Part shown: piece by piece, positions 1 to 5,055 of the stretch
How positions within the stretch are numbered: position 1 is the stretch's first letter
Layout: every line of letters starts with the position of its first letter
Assembly: GCA_029934695.1 (NCBI GenBank)
Contig: JAOZLU010000050.1
Coordinates: 1-13,270 of the forward strand
From: Desulfobacterales bacterium
Lineage (GTDB): Bacteria > Desulfobacterota > Desulfobacteria > Desulfobacterales > 4be13
Direction of reading: 5' to 3'
Length of the DNA stretch: 13,270 bases
The notes under the pieces: model-generated
Seen by the model: only the letters and a program-made list of their open reading frames with translations
Database searches by the model: none
Told to the model about the DNA's origin: nothing
Position numbers and translations under genes: made by a program

Positions 1-33
1 AACATCGAACATCAAACATCAAACATCAAACAT
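1..33. repeat. 7-bp tandem repeat upstream of the ATPase gene
   Basis: The unit AACATCA is repeated head to tail: one variant (AACATCG), three exact copies and a partial AACAT. It ends just before the Shine-Dalgarno GGAG (34-37) of the gene starting at 45. The array may extend to the left of the window. Because the period is 7 and the array sits in the leader, slippage would change spacing to an upstream promoter rather than reading frame. Confidence 0.85.
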
Positions 34-44
34 GGAGATAAATT

Positions 45-1835
45 ATGAAATTTAACAAATGGGTTGTCACCCCCCTTGTGCCGGAAGAAGTCTATACAGA
101 CCGCCATGAATTATTGGATTATTTTTATGATGCAGCCCTTGAAACCGCGCACCGCCGGACCATGTCAACGGTTCTGCTGGGACAGCGGCGCATGGGCAAA
201 ACTGAAATGTTCAAGCGGTTGGTGAACCGGCTTTTCCATGAACAGGATCCAAAAAGCCCCCACGCGGTAATCCCTGTCTATTACAGTTTTCCGGACACCC
301 ATATTGACGAACACATATTTGCCAAAGAATATGTGGAAAACTTCATGCGGTATTATGTGGGATTTCTCACTGGGCAGCCGGAAATGGTGACCGAGGCTCC
401 CAAGGAAAATGAACTCCTGTCACTGATAGAGGATTCCAGGTCGCTGTTTCCCTTTGGCAAGATACTCGATCTGATACTCAGATGGCATGATTCCATTGTC
501 AATACTGAGGTTTACCTTTCTCACAAAGATGCCCTGGAAATACCGCGCAGGGTTTCCGACCTGGACGAGTCAAGCATCGTGATGTTTCTGGACGAGTTCC
601 AGAACACCCGGCTTCCCCAGTACGACTTTGACATTGTGGGATTCATGCAGAACGCGGTGGAGTCGCCGACCTGTCCCCATTTTGTGACCGGCTCCGCCAT
701 GAGCATCCTGGCAAGGGAGATCATCGGCAGGGGGGCGCTTTTCGGAAGATTCGGCAGCGAGGTCATTGAGCCGATGTCCGGCTACTGGGGAAAGGAGCTT
801 GCCCTCAGGTCCGCCTCATACTACAAAGCGGAAATGCCGGAGGTCATGGCTCCGGTTCTGGCGGAGCGGTGCGGCGGAAATCCCTTTTATATCACCGCGG
901 TGATCAGACAGGCCGTCAGAATGCGGAAACCCCTGTCCGATGAGGAGGCCCTCGGTGAGGTTCTGGCGGTTGACCTCTCATCCGGTTTTATATGGGGCGA
1001 GCTGAACGACCAGGTGACGCGCTGGATTCACCGCATCAATGACCAGGGCATCACCAAATGGGTGCTGTACCTGTCCGCACTTGAGGAGAATGAGGAGAAG
1101 GACAGGAGAAACCGGCTGAATGTGGAGCGGATACAGAGGGAAATCCAAAAGCGGGAGGGCAGGCGGGTGAGTCTTGAGGACATCCGGGATGTCCTGATAA
1201 AGCTGTCCCGGGGGGATCTGGTGGAGTATCTGGAACTGGGCAACTGGTTCCGGCGGGTGAAGGATCCGATCCTTCTCGAATTTCTGAAAGTCTGGGGCAG
1301 GATAGAGGTCGAGGGGCATGACCGGAGCCGGGTGCGGGATGAGCTGACTGACGAGTACCGGTCATACAAAGGGAAGGTGAGTGATTACAAGGGGTATTTT
1401 GCCGAGGTGTGCATGAGCCAGGTTCTCCTGAGTGCCCAGAACAGGACGCTCCCTGGAAAATTTTTCCATTCCGGAAGCGACATTCAGATGCCGTGGATGT
1501 TTCATTATGTGCGTCACCGGGTGCAGCTCGGAGCGGAGGACGATCCCGACATTGACGTGCTCGGCGCGGCAGGGAGTGAGAAATGGGTGTGCCAGAGCAA
1601 ATGGGTCACAGGCTCGAAAATCGGGATAAGGACACTGAGGGAGCTGATGTCCCAGGCTGACACAGTCAGGAAGGATATGAACCCCAAAGTGATACAGATG
1701 TGGATTTTTGCCCATGAGGGACTGACAAAGGAAGGGCTGGCTTATGCTGAAAAGCACGGGATACTGTGGTCTTCGAGAAAGGAGTTTGACGAGCTTCTGG
1801 TTCACCTGGGACTGAGGCCACTGCCGGAGTTGTGA
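45..1835 (+). CDS. STAND/AAA-type ATPase with C-terminal Mrr-like PD-(D/E)XK nuclease domain
   Basis: This is a 596-aa cytoplasmic protein. The N-terminal P-loop ATPase has Walker A GQRRMGKT (residues 46-53) and Walker B IVMFLDEFQ (178-186, D183/E184). A sensor-like VTGSA follows near 214-218 and GRGALFGRFG near 228-237, the usual order in the archaeal-ATPase (ATPase_2/MNS, STAND) family. Residues of roughly 320-430 look like a winged-helix linker. The C-terminus has a PD-(D/E)XK pattern: E454 in a helix, D502-I-D504, then QSK (517-519). A Q-x-K third motif is typical of Mrr-like nucleases. The start is supported by GGAG at 34-37, 7 nt before ATG. No hydrophobic segment is seen. Members of this ATPase family are often found in accessory or defence regions, but its substrate is unknown. 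A regulatory ATPase coupled to DNA cleavage is inference. The gene stands alone and converges on dacB. The ATPase call is firm and the nuclease call is likely. Confidence 0.85.
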   Translation: MKFNKWVVTPLVPEEVYTDRHELLDYFYDAALETAHRRTMSTVLLGQRRMGKTEMFKRLVNRLFHEQDPKSPHAVIPVYYSFPDTHIDEHIFAKEYVENFMRYYVGFLTGQPEMVTEAPKENELLSLIEDSRSLFPFGKILDLILRWHDSIVNTEVYLSHKDALEIPRRVSDLDESSIVMFLDEFQNTRLPQYDFDIVGFMQNAVESPTCPHFVTGSAMSILAREIIGRGALFGRFGSEVIEPMSGYWGKELALRSASYYKAEMPEVMAPVLAERCGGNPFYITAVIRQAVRMRKPLSDEEALGEVLAVDLSSGFIWGELNDQVTRWIHRINDQGITKWVLYLSALEENEEKDRRNRLNVERIQREIQKREGRRVSLEDIRDVLIKLSRGDLVEYLELGNWFRRVKDPILLEFLKVWGRIEVEGHDRSRVRDELTDEYRSYKGKVSDYKGYFAEVCMSQVLLSAQNRTLPGKFFHSGSDIQMPWMFHYVRHRVQLGAEDDPDIDVLGAAGSEKWVCQSKWVTGSKIGIRTLRELMSQADTVRKDMNPKVIQMWIFAHEGLTKEGLAYAEKHGILWSSRKEFDELLVHLGLRPLPEL

Positions 1836-1972
1836 GGTTTACAACTGTCGGGGCTGCCATTTCCGCACTCTGCTTTCATATCCTCAGATTATGCGAAAAT
1901 TTCGCCTGGGGTTGCCATCTGTCCGGATGGCGGAGGCGGGTTCTCAGTTGAATGTCTCGTATGGGATGAAAG

Positions 1973-3172
1973 TTATGGCAACGCATTTAACAGGCGCGAC
2001 ATGATATTTTTTGTTGACTTTCCGGGCGTGTTGATCATCACTGTGAAACGATACAACTCTCCGTTTTCATTTTCAATATATCCCGCCCTTGTCTTAACCC
2101 CGCTGAGGCTTCCTGTTTTGTAAAATTCTCTCCCTTTATGGCGCATGAGGTGGCGGTAAGGCTCAAATGTTTCAAGGAGCTTGTGCATATTTTCTGCGGT
2201 GATCCTGTTTTCCCTTGATATCCCGGAGCCTTCGGAAATGCGTATATCTTCGAGTTTCAGAATTTTTTTTGCATAAGCCCCTGCTGCCCGGACCCCTTTT
2301 TCCAAGGTTCCGGGCGGACCGTAAGCCTTTATTCCCGAGACGGCAAACACCTGGTTTGCAATAAAATTGTTTGAATATTCAAGGAGTTTTGATATGACCT
2401 CCTCCATTGAGAATTTTGAGACATGCCTGAAGACAAGCCTGTCGCTTTCTTTTTCAACCAGACCCAGTCTTATTCTGCCGTCTGATCTGAGCCCCTCTTT
2501 TTCCAGAAAATGATGAAACAGATGCCCCGCGTAAAGGGTGGTTTCATCCTGCTCCTGGGAAAATATGATCCTTCCCCGGCTGAGTTTGGATTTTCTTATT
2601 TTTTTCAACGCAAACGGCAGGAGAGGTGTCTGGGCTTCTGCACTGATATACGCGCCTTTTTTACGCTTAAAATAAACTGTGTTGAAATTGACGCACAAGG
2701 CTCCGTTGGGCGCATCATAGGGATTCAGCGTTGTTGTCACCCCGGGAATGAGGATCGGGTCAAAATAGGAACTGTCCAGGACAATATCTCTGAATCCGTC
2801 AATTTTTGTATGAAGTGTCCTGGCAATTTCAGACACAACTTCGGAAATCAGAAGCGGGTCCCCGTATCCCTTTATTTTCAGATTTGAATTTTTATCCATG
2901 TAAAATTCAGTTGCAAATCTGAAATCCGGGCTCAGGTAATGCAGCGACATCAGGGATGTGAATATTTTCAGGATGGAAGCGGGGATCAGTTTTTTGCCGG
3001 CATTTTTGGAAAGAAGGACCCTGCCGTCAGGAGCCGCAACCAGTATGGCATCCTGGTTTCCGATGAGTTTCCTGATATTGCCCAGTTTTCCGGCATGGGC
3101 ATTTTCCATCCTTATTATAAGGCACGAGAGGACAAAACATACAATGCAATATTTGCTGAGATTATTTTTCAT
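1973..3172 (-). CDS. dacB: D-alanyl-D-alanine carboxypeptidase/endopeptidase, PBP4 type (peptidase S13)
   Basis: This 399-aa periplasmic penicillin-binding protein of class C trims the D-Ala-D-Ala stem or cleaves peptide cross-links in peptidoglycan. A signal peptide is visible: a short basic start, a hydrophobic core at 9-20 and an AHA cleavage site at 25-27. All three active-site motifs are present: SILK (S66 nucleophile, K69), SNN (267-269) and KTG (352-354). The family signatures PYDAPNGAL (151-159) and SEGSGISREN (313-322) also match. It is shorter than E. coli PBP4 (477 aa), suggesting a reduced insert between the SxxK and SxN motifs. Its ATG overlaps the stop of dtd (ATGA), so it is probably translationally coupled to dtd. 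Its 3' end converges on the ATPase gene across 137 bp without a clear terminator. Confidence 0.9.
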   Translation of the reverse strand: MKNNLSKYCIVCFVLSCLIIRMENAHAGKLGNIRKLIGNQDAILVAAPDGRVLLSKNAGKKLIPASILKIFTSLMSLHYLSPDFRFATEFYMDKNSNLKIKGYGDPLLISEVVSEIARTLHTKIDGFRDIVLDSSYFDPILIPGVTTTLNPYDAPNGALCVNFNTVYFKRKKGAYISAEAQTPLLPFALKKIRKSKLSRGRIIFSQEQDETTLYAGHLFHHFLEKEGLRSDGRIRLGLVEKESDRLVFRHVSKFSMEEVISKLLEYSNNFIANQVFAVSGIKAYGPPGTLEKGVRAAGAYAKKILKLEDIRISEGSGISRENRITAENMHKLLETFEPYRHLMRHKGREFYKTGSLSGVKTRAGYIENENGELYRFTVMINTPGKSTKNIMSRLLNALP

Positions 3173-3609
3173 CTGCTTTCCACTATCAGCGTCACTGGCC
3201 CGTCGTTGATTAATGACACATCCATCATGGCACGGAACTGGCCGGTCTGAACCTGAATCCCTTTTTGTTTCACCTGCCTGACAAAATATTCGTAAAGCAC
3301 ATTGGCCTCATCCGGTCCGGCAGCGTTTATGTATGACGGTCGCCGCCCCTTCCGGCAGTCTCCCAGCAGGGTGAACTGGGATACAACCAGCATTTCTGCC
3401 CATGCTTCAAGCAATGACCTGTTCATTTTCCCAGTTTCATCTTCAAACACTCTGAGATTTACGATTTTGTCTGCAAGGTAATCGGCTTCTTTGACGGTAT
3501 CTTCTTTTGCCACGCCGAGAAGAACCATGAGTCCCCTGCCGATTCTGCCGATGATTTTGTTATCCACTGCCACAGAACTTTCTTTCACTCTTTGTATAAC
3601 TGCACGCAT
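3169..3609 (-). CDS. dtd: D-aminoacyl-tRNA deacylase
   Basis: This 146-aa cytoplasmic enzyme hydrolyses D-aminoacyl-tRNAs (and glycyl-tRNA-Ala), keeping D-amino acids out of proteins. It begins MRAVIQRV, the family's standard start, and has SQFTL (77-81) and the Gly-cisPro motif NDGPVT (135-140, G137-P138). Length equals the usual size of about 145 aa. A GTG codon two codons upstream (3615) is in frame, but it lies within the Shine-Dalgarno AAGAAGG (3615-3621), so ATG at 3609, 5 nt from that site, is the better start. The stop codon overlaps the ATG of the downstream dacB-type gene. dtd is first in this two-gene unit. Confidence 0.95.
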   Translation of the reverse strand: MRAVIQRVKESSVAVDNKIIGRIGRGLMVLLGVAKEDTVKEADYLADKIVNLRVFEDETGKMNRSLLEAWAEMLVVSQFTLLGDCRKGRRPSYINAAGPDEANVLYEYFVRQVKQKGIQVQTGQFRAMMDVSLINDGPVTLIVESR

Positions 3610-3614
3610 AATCA

Positions 3615-3621
3615 CCTTCTT
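3615..3621 (-). promoter_or_regulatory. Ribosome binding site deciding the dtd start
   Basis: AAGAAGG on the minus strand ends 5 nt before ATG at 3609. The alternative GTG start (3615-3613) overlaps this motif, so it cannot use it. Confidence 0.75.
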
Positions 3622-3627
3622 TTTACA

Positions 3628-3721
3628 GGAGTGCTGAAATGAAATTTTAGCCCTTACCTTATGTACGGTGCTAAAATTTCATTTCAGCACTCCCTTATCC
3701 TTAATGTACGGTGCTAAAATT
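3628..3721. repeat. Palindromic element with nested direct repeats
   Basis: A perfect 24-bp inverted repeat has its left arm at 3628-3651 and right arm at 3670-3693, with an 18-nt loop. Superimposed on it is a direct repeat: 3651-3678 and 3692-3721 are the same sequence apart from two single-base indels, sharing ATGTACGGTGCTAAAATT exactly. The element fills the space between the response regulator stop (3735) and dtd. No T-run follows either arm, so it is unlike a classic intrinsic terminator. A small non-autonomous mobile or REP-like repeat is the likeliest explanation. The transcript would fold strongly and could affect dtd expression. Confidence 0.85.
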
Positions 3722-3734
3722 CACCATTCATAAT

Positions 3735-4292
3735 TCAGATTCCCAAGCCCCGAAGCCTGTCATCCTTTGCAAGACGCTCACGGATGCCCTTGCCAATCTG
3801 ATAAGTGCGGCTGAAATCCGACCAGAATTCCCTGTCTTTTTCTTTCCAATCTGGACCAAATCGCTCATCAAAATAATCTCCCATCTTGTCGAACAGGAGT
3901 TTCCACGGCGGATCACCTTGTTCATAAGCTCTGAAAATCTCTCCTAAAAATTCGTCCAAATCAGCAAGTTTCTCCTTTGGGAGATAGGAAATTGCCCCTT
4001 TGCGGACAGATTCCATAAGCGTTTCCGGACTGATTGCGTGTGCTGTGAGCATGACCGCGGGAATATTCCGTTCAGTTGCTTCTTCCAACAACTGAAGCCC
4101 GTTGACACCCATAATATCCAAAATTGCCAAGTCATATCGGTTCTTTTTGATTTTCTGGGATGCGCTTTCATAGTCACGCGCCGAGTCAATACGTGCCTCA
4201 TCCAAAATATCTTCAATCGTTTCCAAAATATCTGCTTCATCATCCACAGCCAGAATATATTTCCTTTTGAGATAAGATTCCGTTTCTGTCAT
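3735..4292 (-). CDS. Stand-alone response regulator with short non-DNA-binding C-terminal extension
   Basis: This 185-aa protein has an N-terminal receiver domain (about 10-125) with the full set of phosphorylation residues: acidic D17/D18, phospho-acceptor D59 in LAILDIMG, T83 in VMLTAHA and K106 in YLPKEK. The remaining 60 residues (about 126-185) are charged and aromatic (GDPPWKLLFDKMGDYFDERF and onward) and show no helix-turn-helix or known enzymatic output domain. It therefore probably acts through protein-protein contact or as a phosphate relay. The start is strongly supported by AGGAGG seven nucleotides before ATG. No histidine kinase is encoded in the window. The gene is divergent from the receiver/PEP-binding gene at 5056, a possible partner (inference). 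Confidence 0.9.
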   Translation of the reverse strand: MTETESYLKRKYILAVDDEADILETIEDILDEARIDSARDYESASQKIKKNRYDLAILDIMGVNGLQLLEEATERNIPAVMLTAHAISPETLMESVRKGAISYLPKEKLADLDEFLGEIFRAYEQGDPPWKLLFDKMGDYFDERFGPDWKEKDREFWSDFSRTYQIGKGIRERLAKDDRLRGLGI

Positions 4293-4316
4293 TTATTGTC
4301 CTCCTCTGTAAATCCA

Positions 4317-4351
4317 ATTATATGTAATGATTTCGTTTGTGCGTTTGTCAA
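4317..4351 (-). promoter_or_regulatory. Tentative promoter for the response regulator
   Basis: On the minus strand a perfect TATAAT lies at 4322-4317, about 25 nt before the ATG. A perfect TTGACA lies at 4351-4346, directly abutting the palindrome that starts at 4352. The gap between them is 23 nt, too long for a normal sigma70 pair, so the -10 may act with a weaker -35 or the match may be partly chance. Confidence 0.35.
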
Positions 4352-4407
4352 GGTGGGTTGCGGGTTTCGTTTTTTACTGCGTAAAAAATCGAAATCCTCC
4401 ACCCACC
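4352..4407. repeat. Long imperfect palindrome, likely dispersed intergenic repeat
   Basis: The arms at 4352-4377 and 4381-4407 are complementary over about 26 bp with a few mismatches and one extra base, separated by a 3-nt loop (TGC). The outer ends are GGTGGGT and ACCCACC and the inner ends are TTTTTTAC and GTAAAAAA. The GGTGGGTTnCGnnTTTCG style resembles dispersed repeats I know from other bacterial genomes, which is recollection rather than a search. It lies upstream of the response regulator, between the two divergent signalling genes. Confidence 0.8.
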
Positions 4408-4864
4408 CTACAATCCGGGATTTTCTTATGTGCGTATGTCATCGGCGGGCCGATGTCATGGGACGCTTCTTATATACATTATACATTGGGCATTCATTAT
4501 TTCTGAAATTTTTATCAGGAATCTGACCGGATGTCAACCCTGAAAATTCAAATTTTCAACCTGACCGTATTCCAGTTTCAGATCAGCGACATGAAAGCAG
4601 CAATCATCATGAAGGAACAGCGATCATGGTTTTTTCCCTGCGCCTTGAAGGACATCAGCAGGTTTTCATAAAAGGATTCTTGCCGTTTCTGTCGGTGACA
4701 CAGACAATCTCGCCAGTCCGGAATGAGAGGGGCATGGGCCTTACGGAACACGGATATCGCAGACAAAGTCCTTGTGCCGGGAATCCATTTTTGGCAACCT
4801 GCTGACTTTTAAATATAAGCAAAAAATACGCCAGGCCCTTCATGCTATTCTCCTGAATATTCAC
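4408..4864. other. Gene-free stretch between divergent signalling genes
   Basis: No convincing gene is seen. Short open frames on either strand lack ribosome binding sites and recognisable motifs. Minor structure includes ATCGGC-GG-GCCGAT (4441-4454) and TGAAAATT-CA-AATTTTCA (4541-4558). The stretch could hold a decayed gene or an unrecognised RNA; nothing identifies either. Confidence 0.5.
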
Positions 4865-4893
4865 TTGACATCCATTACTCAGTTGACTATATA
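4865..4893 (+). promoter_or_regulatory. Sigma70-like promoter for the receiver/PEP-binding gene
   Basis: A consensus TTGACA (4865-4870), a 17-bp spacer and TATATA (4888-4893) give a near-ideal housekeeping promoter on the plus strand. Transcription would begin near 4900, leaving a leader of about 155 nt before ATG at 5056. Confidence 0.55.
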
Positions 4894-5046
4894 CAGCTTC
4901 AACAACATGCCGTGCTTTCAAAAAAGGCTGACAAACAGTCTTTTGAGAAAGTTCAGAAAAGGGGGGCGCAGTGATTCACTGTCCTGATCCTAAAGGGATA
5001 ACCATTGAGATCAGACGATGCGGAAAATAATTTTTGCACTTTTTTT

Positions 5047-5051
5047 GGAGG
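5047..5051 (+). promoter_or_regulatory. Ribosome binding site fixing the start at 5056
   Basis: GGAGG followed by AATT and ATG (5056). It favours this ATG over the in-frame TTG at 5005, which has no comparably placed site. Confidence 0.75.
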
Positions 5052-5055
5052 AATT

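Noticed and set aside
1914..1931. GCCATC/GATGGC hairpin between the convergent ATPase and dacB genes as a terminator
   Set aside because: Only a 6-bp stem with no T-run on either strand; too weak to call.
4655..4921. 88-aa minus-strand open frame in the gene-poor region
   Set aside because: No ribosome binding site or recognisable motif; it also overlaps the likely promoter of the plus-strand gene. A decayed gene cannot be excluded.
5005..5055. TTG start giving a 1005-aa version of the PEP-binding protein
   Set aside because: The in-frame ATG at 5056 has GGAGG four nt upstream and begins directly before the folded region; the extra 17 residues look like untranslated leader.
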